64,000 nt of DNA from an uncultured Flavobacteriaceae bacterium. GTDB lineage: Bacteria; Bacteroidota; Bacteroidia; Flavobacteriales; Flavobacteriaceae. Below, one piece after another: positions 1 to 8,257 of the stretch. Both the position numbers and the translations under genes were made by a program. The notes below the pieces were generated by a model. It saw nothing but the letters and a program-made list of their open reading frames with translations. It searched no databases and was not told the origin of the DNA. The DNA lies in the NCBI GenBank assembly GCA_947486785.1, contig CANKUU010000001.1, forward strand, positions 248,001-312,000. The letters are read 5' to 3'. Each line of letters opens with the position of its first letter. Within the stretch, counting starts at the first letter, position 1.

Positions 1-362
1 AGCATAAAGCCTACAAAGCGAATATTACCTCCAAAAAAAGATTCTAATTGTTCTTCAAAAAACAAACCTACAAATACAGCAGGTAGCATAGAGAGTATTA
101 TTTTTAAAGAAAATTGTGTTTCTTCATTCCATTTTAAACTAAAAAGACCCGATAAAATTTGCCAAATATCTTTTCTAAAGACAACAATAGTACTTAAAGC
201 TGTAGCAAAATGTAATACTACTGTAAAAAGAAGGCTTTCTTCGGGTATTGAGTCGTCGCCTAAAATAGCTTTGCCCAATTCTAAATGCCCACTAGAAGAT
301 ACCGGAAGAAACTCAGTTAAACCTTGTATAATGCCTAAAATAATGGCGTCTAAAGTATCCAA
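1..362 (-). CDS. uppP: Undecaprenyl-diphosphatase UppP/BacA, N-terminal part (cut by window edge)
   Basis: Integral membrane enzyme that dephosphorylates undecaprenyl diphosphate to recycle the lipid carrier of peptidoglycan and glycan synthesis. About 120 N-terminal residues are in the window; the rest, including the PGxSRS motif expected further on, lies to the left. Visible is the family motif GLTEFLPVSSSGH near residues 13-25, with the (E/Q)xxxE pattern as QGLTE, then hydrophobic segments. No ATG is available: an in-frame TAA, the stop of the DUF3098 gene, is followed directly by TTG at 360-362 and then DTLDAIILG, which matches the usual family N-terminus. TTG is therefore the likely start, coupled to the preceding gene. 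The order ftsX, DUF3098, uppP is common in Bacteroidota. Confidence 0.93.
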   Translation of the reverse strand, partial: MDTLDAIILGIIQGLTEFLPVSSSGHLELGKAILGDDSIPEESLLFTVVLHFATALSTIVVFRKDIWQILSGLFSLKWNEETQFSLKIILSMLPAVFVGLFFEEQLESFFGGNIRFVGFM

Positions 363-629
363 TTAATTTTTGTTCTTATGTGGATTTAATAATATCGCAT
401 ACACCTCAATACCTAGGCCAATGAGTACTAGGGTAGGCGCTAAACGAATACGTCTAAAACTATAGATATCGTTGTTAAAAACATTTGGATCGTTACTACC
501 GCCTCCGCTCATTAACATAAAGCCTACAGCTATAAATGCCAAGCCAATAAATAGAAACAAATAGTTTTTCTTTTGAAAAATGAACTCTTGTTTCGATTGA
601 TCTTCTTTATATTGTCTTTTTTTACTCAT
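363..629 (-). CDS. DUF3098 family small membrane protein
   Basis: An 88-residue protein with two predicted membrane helices (about residues 24-42 and 63-83) joined by a short polar stretch containing GGGSNDPNVFNN and RRIRLAPT, the usual DUF3098 pattern. The N-terminus is charged and cytoplasmic-looking (MSKKRQYKEDQSKQ). Function is unknown. It lies between ftsX (9 bp upstream) and uppP (no gap), so the three are probably co-transcribed and linked to envelope growth or division. The family call rests on sequence pattern and gene order. Confidence 0.85.
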   Translation of the reverse strand: MSKKRQYKEDQSKQEFIFQKKNYLFLFIGLAFIAVGFMLMSGGGSNDPNVFNNDIYSFRRIRLAPTLVLIGLGIEVYAILLNPHKNKN

Positions 630-638
630 GCAGCAAAG

Positions 639-1517
639 TTAATAATATAATTCATCTGTTCTTAAATTTAAGAAACGTTGTGTGGCAAGATAGGTGCTTA
701 TTAACGAAATAAATAAGCCTAAAACAAATACGCTAAGAAAAAGAAGTGCGATCATATTGGGGTCGTTTAATAAGCCTAAATCAGGAAAATTAGTATTTAA
801 ATAATATAGTGATAGGGCTATGCCAAGCATGGCTACAAATGAACCTAGCATACCTAGCTTAATGTTTGTCCATATAAAAGGGCGACGAATAAAAGATTTT
901 GTAGCGCCTACCATTTGCATGGTTTTAATAATAAAACGTTTAGAGTAGATGGATAAACGAATTGAGCTATTAATTAGTAGAACGGCAATAAAAGTAAATA
1001 TAGCACATGCTACCAGAATCCAAAAACTTAGTTTTTTAACATTATCATTAAGTAAACCTATCAAGGGCTTGTCATAACTAACTTCGTCGACATATGCTTT
1101 TTCGGCTATTTCTTTTGCGATATTGGTAATTTGGTCTATACTAACAAAATCGGCATTTAAATTAACATCAATAGAATTTTTAAGAGGGTTGTAGCCCAAA
1201 AAGTCGATAAAATTCTCACCAATTTCTTCTGCATGTTTTTCTGCAGCTTCTTCTTTAGAAACAAAAGTTGCTTTTTTAGTGTAGTCGGCCATGGCCAAGC
1301 TTTTTTGTAATTGATCAATTTCGACCTCTTTGGCATCTTCGTTTAAAAAGACCGAAATCGTAATTTGTTCTTTAAAGTGATCTGCCATTTTTTTTGCGTT
1401 CAACACCAGAAGCCCAAGAATACCTAATAAAAATAAAACCAAAGCAATACTTAAAACTACCGAAAAGTAGCTTGAAATTAGCTTGCGCTTTTGGTATTGT
1501 TCAAAAGATTTACCCAT
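639..1517 (-). CDS. ftsX: Cell division protein FtsX (ABC-transporter-like permease)
   Basis: A 292-residue FtsX homologue, the membrane partner of the ATPase FtsE, which couples the divisome to peptidoglycan hydrolase activation. The expected four-helix layout is visible: a cytoplasmic start (MGKSFEQYQKRK), TM1 around 17-40, an extracytoplasmic domain of roughly 120 residues (ITISVFLNEDAKE...), then three more helices near 163-185, 215-240 and 255-280. The cytoplasmic loop SKRFIIKTMQMVGATKSFI is the coupling segment typical of FtsX. Length is normal. It heads a minus-strand operon with the DUF3098 gene and uppP. No ftsE is in the window, which is usual for Bacteroidota, where ftsE sits elsewhere. 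Confidence 0.92.
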   Translation of the reverse strand: MGKSFEQYQKRKLISSYFSVVLSIALVLFLLGILGLLVLNAKKMADHFKEQITISVFLNEDAKEVEIDQLQKSLAMADYTKKATFVSKEEAAEKHAEEIGENFIDFLGYNPLKNSIDVNLNADFVSIDQITNIAKEIAEKAYVDEVSYDKPLIGLLNDNVKKLSFWILVACAIFTFIAVLLINSSIRLSIYSKRFIIKTMQMVGATKSFIRRPFIWTNIKLGMLGSFVAMLGIALSLYYLNTNFPDLGLLNDPNMIALLFLSVFVLGLFISLISTYLATQRFLNLRTDELYY

Positions 1518-1997
1518 ATAGCTATAAAATCAAAAGGTAAAGTTAGCAAAGTATTGGCAATACCGAATAATGAACTACGGTAATATTTTATTAAAACTTA
1601 AACTTTATGGTGCTTTATTTTTTTGTGTAAAACGACCTTCAAATTTTTACTCTTATAAAGGTGTAAGGCGCCAACAATTAGCAGTGTGTAGTAAGGTATT
1701 ATTGCGTGTGATAGAAGCGGTTAAATTTATCCTAAAAATTAGTTTTTCGGCTTTTTAGGTGTTATGCATTCAATTACCTTTTAAAAAAGGAATTTTAGAT
1801 TTACATTGTATCTATTTTTGTTGAAGTTATAGGAGCTAATCATATAATAACCTTACCCTTGTTTTATGCCAAAAACACTCAAAAAAAAGGGTTGCGCGCT
1901 GCACGAGACTTTCTGGTACATGTGATGCGAAAATTTATTTAGTACCTAGGGTGTGGTCAGAAATAATCGAATTTTTAGCATTTTATTCATTTTCTGT
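1518..1997. other. Intergenic region without a supported gene
   Basis: This 480 bp stretch between the start of ftsX and the end of the large S74 protein gene holds no reading frame with recognisable protein character. A 62-codon plus-strand frame at 1570-1758 has no family pattern and no clear ribosome-binding context. I see no convincing terminator for the gene ending at 1998. Confidence 0.5.
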
Positions 1998-4900
1998 TTA
2001 TTTTTTTGGTACTTCAGACACGTCACTACTTAGTAATGCTTTAATTTCTTGTAGTTCATCTTTCATTTCAGATAAGCTAGATAGTTGCGTTTTTATAGCC
2101 CCATTTTCTGTTTCTATCGCTTCTAGTTTTGCTAGTAACTGTTTGTTTTGTTCTTTTATTTGCGCCAATTCCGTTTGTTGTTCTTGTATTGCATTGGTAA
2201 GAATAGGGATAACCTGAATATAATCTACAGATTTAAACCCTTTTTCGTCTTCATATACCAAACTAGGTAAAACCTTTTCTACTTCTTGAGCAATAAACCC
2301 ATATTTTATACGTGCATCAAAACCTCTGTCTGTAAATTTTTTATTACGCCAGTTGTACTGTTTTCCTTTTAACAGACTAATTGTTTGCAGGGCATTGTTG
2401 TAATTAAGAATATTCTTTTTTAAACGCGCGTCAGAAGAACAAGTTAAGCCTGCCGATAAGTTGCTAGAATTGGCATAAATTTTCCCTACTATTTTTGTGT
2501 TACCACATACTTCTAGTTTTTCACCAGGAGTATGAGTGCCTATACCAATATTACCGTTACCCTTAATAACCATTTGTGTTACTCTTACCTTGTCTGCACC
2601 TTTTTTAGCAAAAACAATTGATCCATCGGGGTCGTTTTGAGTAAGATCTGTTTTTTCTATGACTAGTGCATCTGTGGTGCTTCCAAAATATCTAGGGTCA
2701 TAATAGATTTTGGCACCATCACCTACAGGGTTGCTATTTAGTGGTCTCTCCCCAAAAAACCCTATTCCATAGCCACTATTTAATTGTATGCCACCACCGA
2801 CTATTTCTAATTTTTCACTAGGGGTATCAGTGCCAATACCTATCGTGCCATCTGATTTTATAATAGCTCTTTGCGCATTGTTAGTAGCAAATCTAATGTC
2901 TTTTGTTTTAGATGAAATTTCAACATTTCCTTGTTCAGCCCTAAAATTAAAAGATGAAGTGTTAGTACTTCCGTCTCCTATATATCCCATTCTAGTAGCG
3001 TTTGCCGTTCTAAAATCGATATATGCTGCTGCTGCTGTAGGACTTGCGCTACTCGTGTTTGTTAATCGTAGTAAACCAGCACTATTAGAAGAAATCTCTA
3101 AAGGATTTTGAGGGGATGTTGTTCCAATACCTACTTTGCCATCTGATTTTATAATAGCTCTATACGCATTGTTAGTAGCAAATTTAATGTCTTTTGTTTT
3201 AGATGAAATGTCAACATCTCCTTGTTCAGCCCTAAAATTAAAAGAGGTAGAGATAGTACTTCCGTCTCCTATATATCCCATTCTAGTAGCGTTTGCCGTT
3301 CTAAAATCGATATATGCTGCTGCTGCTGTAGGACTATCGCTACTCGTGTTTGTTAATTGTAGTAAACGACCATTACTAGTATTTATAGAAATCTCTAAAG
3401 GAGATGCAGGGGATGTTGTTCCAATACCTACTTTGCCGTCACCCTTAATAACCATTTGTGTTTTTCTTACATTGTCTTGACCTCTTTTTGCAAAAACAAT
3501 TCCTCCATCGGGGTCGTTTTGATTATGATCTGTTTTTTCAATCACTAAAGCATCTCTATCTGTCCCTAAAGCGTTATTATCGTAATAAATTCTAGCGGCA
3601 TCGGCTGTTGCGCCAGCCTTGTAGGATTTTTCAGAATTAAATCCGATTCCATAATGTTGATTTAATCTGATGCCCCCATTATCTATTTCTAATTTTTCAG
3701 CAGGGGTATTGGTGCCAATACCTACTTTGCCATCTGATTTTATAATAGCTCTATACGCATTGTTAGTAGCAAATTTAATGTCTTTTGTTTTAGATGAAAT
3801 GTCAACATCTCCTTGTTCAGCCCTAAAATTAAAAGAGGTAGAGCTAGTACTTCCGTCTCCTATATATCCCATTCTAGTAGCGTTTGCCGTTCTAAAATCG
3901 ATATATGCTTCTGCCGCTATAGGACTTGCGCTACCCGTGTTTGTTAATTGTAGTATATTACCCTTAGTAGTATTTGTAGAAATCTCTAAAGGAGTTGCAG
4001 GGGATGTTGTTCCGATACCTACTTTGCCATTACCATCAATAGAAATTCCTTTAGTTCCGTTATTACCCACTAATTTATGTGTTCCTAAATTAAGATTCTG
4101 TGTTGCTTTGTGGTTTCCTAAATTGTCTGCACTACTTGGTACTGCTTGCCATGATGCTAAGCCACTTGCATCTGAGGTTAGTACTTTGCCAGCTCCTGGA
4201 CTACCACCAGCAATTTTTACCTTACCATTCACATGTAGCGCAGCAGAAGGTGAAATTAAATTGGTTCTTATTCCAATATTTCCGTTTTTATGAAAAACCA
4301 TGGGGTCTATTCGTGCTGATCCATCATCTTTACGCCAAGAAAATTTATAGCCACTACTACCATCACCCATACCAGTAGTCATAAACCGTATTCGATTTTC
4401 ATTAGCACCATTAGTAGCACTAAAATCTGGCTTAAAACCAATTCCAACACCACCCACGCTTGAAGAATTTAAAATAAAACCACCATCAACGGTAAGTTTT
4501 GCACTTGGTGTTCTTGTTCCAATACCTACATTGCCACCATTTTCGTTTATTATTGTATTCGATGTAGAACCTGAAGAATTTAAATATAAGGTAGAATATG
4601 AATTATTATTAAAAGCTCCAATTTCATTACCGTCAATATCTATATGTTGTCCAGTATCTGGTCCAATTCTTAGAACTGGATTTTGATTTAAACCAACATC
4701 ATCAGTAGCGTTAATATGCAATTTTGCAGTAGGGGTATTGGTACCAATACCTATATCGCCGTTACCCCTAATAACCATTTGTGTTTCTCTTACATTGTCT
4801 TGGCCTCTTTTTGCAAAAACAATTCCTCCATCTGGGTCGGTATGGTTAAAATCTGTTTTTTCGATGACCAAAGCATCTTTGTCTACCCCTAAAATGTTAT

Positions 4901-6032
4901 TATCGTAATAGATTCGAGCGGCATCTCGCTTTAGAGCAGCGGGATAGGGTTTTTCAGAATTAAATCCGATTCCATAATGTTCATTTAATTTTATGCCACC
5001 GCCGGCTATTTCTAATTTTTCAGTAGGGGTACTGGTGCCAATACCTACATTGCCATCTGATTTTATAATAGCTCTTTGCGCATTGTTAGTAGCAAAACTA
5101 ATGTCATTTGATTTAGATGAAATTTCAACATCTCCTTGTTCAGCCCTAAAATTAAAAGATGTAGAGTTAACATTTCCGTCTCCTATATATCCCATTCTAG
5201 TAGCGTTTGACGTTCTAAAATCGATATATGCTGCTGCTGCTATAGGATTTGCGCTACTTGTGTTTGTTAATCGTAGTAAACCAGCACTATTTGAAGAAAT
5301 CTCTAAAGGAGTTTGAGGGGATGCTGTTCCAATACCAACATTGCCGCCTTCTTTAAGAAAAAGTCGATAATCATTAACATTGGTTTCTGCGAAGTTTAAA
5401 CCGTTTCCAGAAAGATTTACATGCCATTTGGTGTCGTTAGTCGTATTTTGAAATGCTAAAAGATTGTGTAGACTACCATTTGCTTTTATCAGTAATGGAA
5501 AATCGCTATTTGAAGTGGCTTGATTAATTAAAACTTGTCCGTTACTAGCTTTAACTCTAAGTTCTTCGGTATTATTTGCTTTTAATACCAAATCTTTAGC
5601 ATCTGTAGTTCCAATAAAATTTACAGTTGGGTCTGTGCCCGCATTTCCATTTAGAGCCCAGCTACTGCCATTTCCTAGGGAGTTCCATTGTGTTCCGTCC
5701 CAAATTTTGTTGTTATTTGGAGCGCTGCTATTATCAATCCAAACATCACCAATTACAGGAGCGGTAGGTGCTGTACCACTTGTAGTAACCTTGTCTAAAT
5801 CGATAACCAACCATTGTGTGCCATCGTAAATTTTAGAAATGTTAGTTGTGGTGTCAAACCATACATCGCCCTCTAATGGAGTAGTAGGAGCAGTACTAGC
5901 AGTTTTTACCTGATTGTTTCTTATTTTTTTAATAGTTCCTTTATTGTCTATTACCTTTACGTTTTGCGCATGTAATACACCGCTAAAAGATAAAACAAGT
6001 AGTAGAGTGCTTAGTTTTATATAGTTATTCAT
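1998..6032 (-). CDS. Large repetitive surface or tail-fibre-like protein with C-terminal S74 chaperone domain
   Basis: A 1344-residue exported protein. It begins with a signal peptide (MNNYIKLSTLLLVLSFSGVLHAQ). Next come short repeats with GDVWFDTTT and GDVWIDNSS, then a long array of segments each built on (K/N)VGIGTxxP and PLEI or KLEI, RMGYIGDG, SFNFRAEQGDV and AIIKSDG. The C-terminus has a Peptidase_S74 intramolecular chaperone motif, SDARLKKNI, starting near residue 1200, with the Ser and the Lys five residues later at the positions of the known self-cleaving dyad. It continues through YGFIAQEVEKVLPSLV and ends in a coiled coil of about 60 residues (EQQTELAQIKEQNKQ...). In endosialidase and tail-fibre proteins this domain trimerises the shaft and cuts itself off. 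Here it probably makes a trimeric cell-surface fibre. No T9SS sorting domain and no phage genes are near. The ligand is unknown. Confidence 0.82.
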   Translation of the reverse strand: MNNYIKLSTLLLVLSFSGVLHAQNVKVIDNKGTIKKIRNNQVKTASTAPTTPLEGDVWFDTTTNISKIYDGTQWLVIDLDKVTTSGTAPTAPVIGDVWIDNSSAPNNNKIWDGTQWNSLGNGSSWALNGNAGTDPTVNFIGTTDAKDLVLKANNTEELRVKASNGQVLINQATSNSDFPLLIKANGSLHNLLAFQNTTNDTKWHVNLSGNGLNFAETNVNDYRLFLKEGGNVGIGTASPQTPLEISSNSAGLLRLTNTSSANPIAAAAYIDFRTSNATRMGYIGDGNVNSTSFNFRAEQGDVEISSKSNDISFATNNAQRAIIKSDGNVGIGTSTPTEKLEIAGGGIKLNEHYGIGFNSEKPYPAALKRDAARIYYDNNILGVDKDALVIEKTDFNHTDPDGGIVFAKRGQDNVRETQMVIRGNGDIGIGTNTPTAKLHINATDDVGLNQNPVLRIGPDTGQHIDIDGNEIGAFNNNSYSTLYLNSSGSTSNTIINENGGNVGIGTRTPSAKLTVDGGFILNSSSVGGVGIGFKPDFSATNGANENRIRFMTTGMGDGSSGYKFSWRKDDGSARIDPMVFHKNGNIGIRTNLISPSAALHVNGKVKIAGGSPGAGKVLTSDASGLASWQAVPSSADNLGNHKATQNLNLGTHKLVGNNGTKGISIDGNGKVGIGTTSPATPLEISTNTTKGNILQLTNTGSASPIAAEAYIDFRTANATRMGYIGDGSTSSTSFNFRAEQGDVDISSKTKDIKFATNNAYRAIIKSDGKVGIGTNTPAEKLEIDNGGIRLNQHYGIGFNSEKSYKAGATADAARIYYDNNALGTDRDALVIEKTDHNQNDPDGGIVFAKRGQDNVRKTQMVIKGDGKVGIGTTSPASPLEISINTSNGRLLQLTNTSSDSPTAAAAYIDFRTANATRMGYIGDGSTISTSFNFRAEQGDVDISSKTKDIKFATNNAYRAIIKSDGKVGIGTTSPQNPLEISSNSAGLLRLTNTSSASPTAAAAYIDFRTANATRMGYIGDGSTNTSSFNFRAEQGNVEISSKTKDIRFATNNAQRAIIKSDGTIGIGTDTPSEKLEIVGGGIQLNSGYGIGFFGERPLNSNPVGDGAKIYYDPRYFGSTTDALVIEKTDLTQNDPDGSIVFAKKGADKVRVTQMVIKGNGNIGIGTHTPGEKLEVCGNTKIVGKIYANSSNLSAGLTCSSDARLKKNILNYNNALQTISLLKGKQYNWRNKKFTDRGFDARIKYGFIAQEVEKVLPSLVYEDEKGFKSVDYIQVIPILTNAIQEQQTELAQIKEQNKQLLAKLEAIETENGAIKTQLSSLSEMKDELQEIKALLSSDVSEVPKK
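2833..3128 (-). repeat. Intragenic repeat, copy 1 of about 300 bp
   Basis: One of four near-identical segments inside the S74 protein gene. On the plus strand it starts at CCAATACCTA near a GCCATCTGATTTTATAATAG block and ends at the next CCAATACCTA. It encodes the module running from AIIKSDG back to PLEISSN, with RMGYIGDGS and FNFRAEQG. Long stretches match copies 2-4 base for base, including the silent positions, which points to recent duplication or gene conversion. Confidence 0.8.
3124..3427 (-). repeat. Intragenic repeat, copy 2 of about 300 bp
   Basis: Directly adjoins copy 1 and repeats the same module. It differs mainly in a handful of codons (for example SDSPTAAAA against SASPTAAAA in copy 1) and in the TSNGRLLQLTN segment. 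Confidence 0.8.
3715..4018 (-). repeat. Intragenic repeat, copy 3 of about 300 bp
   Basis: Same module as copies 1 and 2, separated from copy 2 by the DPDGGIVFAKRGQ/QMVIKG module, which is itself repeated in the gene (around 2560-2700, 3430-3560 and 4760-4880). It is closest to copy 2. Confidence 0.8.
5034..5332 (-). repeat. Intragenic repeat, copy 4 of about 300 bp
   Basis: The copy nearest the N-terminus. It is more diverged at a few codons (SNDISFATNNAQ, TSNATRMGYIGDG), consistent with an older copy. Confidence 0.75.
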
Positions 6033-6947
6033 CTTAATTTTTATATCTCGATATATTTTATAATGTACTAGACTTGCAACAAAAAAACTTGAGTTTTATT
6101 GGAGTCGCCCGTCAGCTATTTTAGTGTTATTCATATCTAATTCAAATTCATTTTTAGTTATATGCCCTAAAAAGGAATGTCTTCGTTTTTTATGTGCCCA
6201 TTTCTATCCGTTTAAAGATGGATATTAGGTTTATACTTTTAAGTAATACTGCTGTCTTGTTTAAGTCTGCTTTCTCTATTTTTCTTGTATGCCCAATACG
6301 TTTCGCGATTTACTAAGTATTAAAAGAAGTAGAAAATGAGCCTGAGGTGGTTATAGTTTACCTTTACAAGCATACCTATTGATTTATTTTTTTCTTGTGC
6401 ATAGCTACTAAAAACAACGAATTAAGAATATAAATCTACTTTTATTTTAACTGTTAATTCATGTAAACCTAAGAGCGTTTTTTACTAATATTTTCAATTT
6501 TTGTGGTACTGAAAACATCCAATAAATACGCATCATGTGAGGAAAAAACGTTTTACCAGATGAAAAATTGCATTAAACATACATTTATTGTAAGAAATAC
6601 CTAATTTATATTTAGGCATATCTTATATGAAACATAATCTTGTACTAGTAGCAGTTACGAGTTTGTTGAAGCGTTTATCTTTAAAATATATTCTGTTGCG
6701 TTTTAAAACGAATTTATTGCGGTTTAATTGTAAATAGTTTGCTCAATAATTATAGGGTAGTTAGCTAGCAATTTTTTTTGTTTGGTAATATGAACCTCCT
6801 TTAGTGTTTTTTGTTGGTGTTAGCACTTGTTTTTTCATTACATGTAACACCACATACGCGGAAATAGCTATAGATGAAGTACTTTGGGCTGTTACTGTAG
6901 AGTTTTATAGATGAGTTGTTTTTAATGTGTGCCAAGGGGTTTGTATA
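6033..6947. other. Long AT-rich intergenic region, nothing recognised
   Basis: Over 900 bp upstream of the S74 protein gene without a convincing gene. The longest plausible small frame (plus strand, about 6627-6737, 36 codons) has no distinctive features. The stretch next to 6032 should hold the promoter of the large gene, but I could not place a confident -7/-33 pair. Confidence 0.5.
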
Positions 6948-6981
6948 CGAAAAGTTGCGTGTAAATGCACGCAACTTTTCG
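6948..6981. repeat. Perfect 14-bp inverted repeat (hairpin)
   Basis: Arms CGAAAAGTTGCGTG (6948-6961) and CACGCAACTTTTCG (6968-6981) pair perfectly around a 6-nt loop. Neither side carries a real T tract (GTTTATGAC to the right; minus-strand continuation TATACAAACCCC to the left), so it is not a textbook intrinsic terminator. It still lies just downstream of the minus-strand DoxX/HmuY/receptor operon and a tiny ORF, where an RNA 3' end would be expected. Confidence 0.75.
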
Positions 6982-7021
6982 GTTTATGACAAGCTTGTAA
7001 AAAAAGGGAAAAACCTCTTAA

Positions 7022-7096
7022 TTAGGCACTTAGCCCCATTTTTTTAGCTATGGTGTTGGCAGCTAGCTTTATTACTTTCTGTTTAATGAATTTCAT
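7022..7096 (-). CDS. Candidate 24-residue small protein
   Basis: A short frame starting MKFIKQKVIKLAANT and ending KKMGLSA, then TAA. It lies 43 bp downstream of the DoxX-like gene on the same strand, with an A-rich leader (AATCTAAAAATAA) before the ATG of the kind used by Bacteroidota. The peptide is basic (seven Lys) and would form an amphipathic helix. A perfect hairpin follows 40 bp later, which makes it look like the last cistron of the heme operon. It could equally be chance. No family is recognised. Confidence 0.35.
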   Translation of the reverse strand: MKFIKQKVIKLAANTIAKKMGLSA

Positions 7097-7139
7097 TTAT
7101 TTTTAGATTAATTCAAATTACTAGAAAGCAATGCTGTTT

Positions 7140-7592
7140 TTAAAGTTTTGGCTTAATCCAAAGCAAATGTTTCCACTTTTCTCGTTCTTTTAGTACGAGC
7201 GAGATATTAATTCCGAATAACGCTCCTGTTTGTATTAGTTCGCTTATTTCGTCGGGTTCTAAAAATAGGTGAAATAAGAAAATGTGTAGTGTTATTGGTA
7301 ATAAAAATAAGGCTCCAATAAATCCTGTTCCTTGTATGATGAGCAAAAACCCAAAAAGTAATTCACAAATGCCTAAAACTTGCCAAAAATAGCCTGTTTG
7401 TTTTGCACCACTTATGTATAAAATTTTCTGTAAGGTGTTTTCTTTTTCTGGTGATTTAAACTTTTCGGCTTTAGCAACTACTTCTGTTGGAGTTGGATTT
7501 TGATTTGCAAATTTTTGTACTCCTCCGTAAATCATAAATCCTCCTAAAAATAGGCGGAATATGACAAACATAATAGGTATCAATTTTTTCAT
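7140..7592 (-). CDS. DoxX-like small membrane protein
   Basis: A 150-residue membrane protein with four predicted helices (about 7-27, 68-90, 93-115, 118-135). The N-terminal FRLFLGGFMIYGGVQKF resembles the DoxX/DoxD start (R...G...YGG.QKF). It follows the HmuY-like gene by only 2 bp and is probably co-transcribed with it and the TonB receptor. DoxX-family members take part in respiratory or redox processes in other bacteria; a role here in heme or iron uptake is only inferred from the operon. Confidence 0.75.
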   Translation of the reverse strand: MKKLIPIMFVIFRLFLGGFMIYGGVQKFANQNPTPTEVVAKAEKFKSPEKENTLQKILYISGAKQTGYFWQVLGICELLFGFLLIIQGTGFIGALFLLPITLHIFLFHLFLEPDEISELIQTGALFGINISLVLKEREKWKHLLWIKPKL

Positions 7593-7594
7593 AA

Positions 7595-8245
7595 TTAAAA
7601 AGTAGTTACATTTTCATTGGGTTGATACACATAATTAAACGTGTAATATCTTGAATCATTTGCTACAATATCTGGTGTTATTGTTGTTGGTGAATCTTTG
7701 TAATAACTCAATATTTCAACTTTTGCAAATTTATTGTCTGCTGTTCTAAATACGATTACTTTTCCTGCAATTGGTTGAATGGAATTTAATTCTGGATTGT
7801 AATTGTACCAACCGTTACCTGAACCTGTGGTTATTGCCAAACCTGTGCTGCTATCTTGTACTACAGAAGTTGCTGTTGCAGAAGTAACATTGGCAAAGGT
7901 ATTATCTACCATATATGCGCCTGCATTTCCTGTTCTTTCGGGTTCTTCTGCAATACCTGATGATGCGCCACCATTTACCAAAATTGTTGTTCCTCTAAAG
8001 GCAATATCCCAATCTGTTTCGCTTGTTGTAGTTGCTCCTGTTGAAAAGTCGAATTTTACAAAATCTCCTGATGCTACTGGTGGATTTTGAGTTACATCTA
8101 ATGTCTGTGGTGCGTGCAAATTAACTACTTGTTCAGACCTTGGCTCTATTAATGGTGTTGTATCATCATCGTTGCTGCAAGCGGTTAGTCCTAAAATGGC
8201 TAGTGCCACTACTGTTAAAATTTTAAATGATTTCATTACTCTCAT
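7595..8245 (-). CDS. HmuY-family heme-binding lipoprotein
   Basis: A 216-residue lipoprotein. The signal peptide ends in a lipobox (LGLTAC, Cys about residue 23) followed by SNDDDTT, an acidic stretch typical of surface-exposed Bacteroidota lipoproteins. The body shows the HmuY-like pattern: VASGDFVKFDFSTG, TDWDIAFRGTTILVNGG, GNGWYNYNPELNSIQPIAGKVIVFRTADNKFAKVEILSYYK split over the domain, and a C-terminal RYYTFNYVYQPN. HmuY captures heme and passes it to a TonB receptor. It lies 12 bp downstream of that receptor gene and 2 bp upstream of the DoxX-like gene. The start could be the ATG three codons in (MKSFKIL), with no effect on the mature protein. Confidence 0.85.
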   Translation of the reverse strand: MRVMKSFKILTVVALAILGLTACSNDDDTTPLIEPRSEQVVNLHAPQTLDVTQNPPVASGDFVKFDFSTGATTTSETDWDIAFRGTTILVNGGASSGIAEEPERTGNAGAYMVDNTFANVTSATATSVVQDSSTGLAITTGSGNGWYNYNPELNSIQPIAGKVIVFRTADNKFAKVEILSYYKDSPTTITPDIVANDSRYYTFNYVYQPNENVTTF

Positions 8246-8257
8246 TGGATGTTATAG

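Noticed and set aside
1570-1758. 62-codon plus-strand frame upstream of ftsX
   Set aside because: No family pattern, no start context, and located where the minus-strand operon promoter should be.
2788-5316. Several plus-strand open frames of 90-207 codons opposite the S74 surface protein gene
   Set aside because: They recur with the intragenic repeats and encode low-complexity hydrophobic text with no family pattern; they are the antisense shadow of the repeats.
6627-6737. 36-codon plus-strand frame in the 6.0-7.1 kb gap
   Set aside because: No neighbouring signal or protein character; long AT-rich gaps produce such frames by chance.
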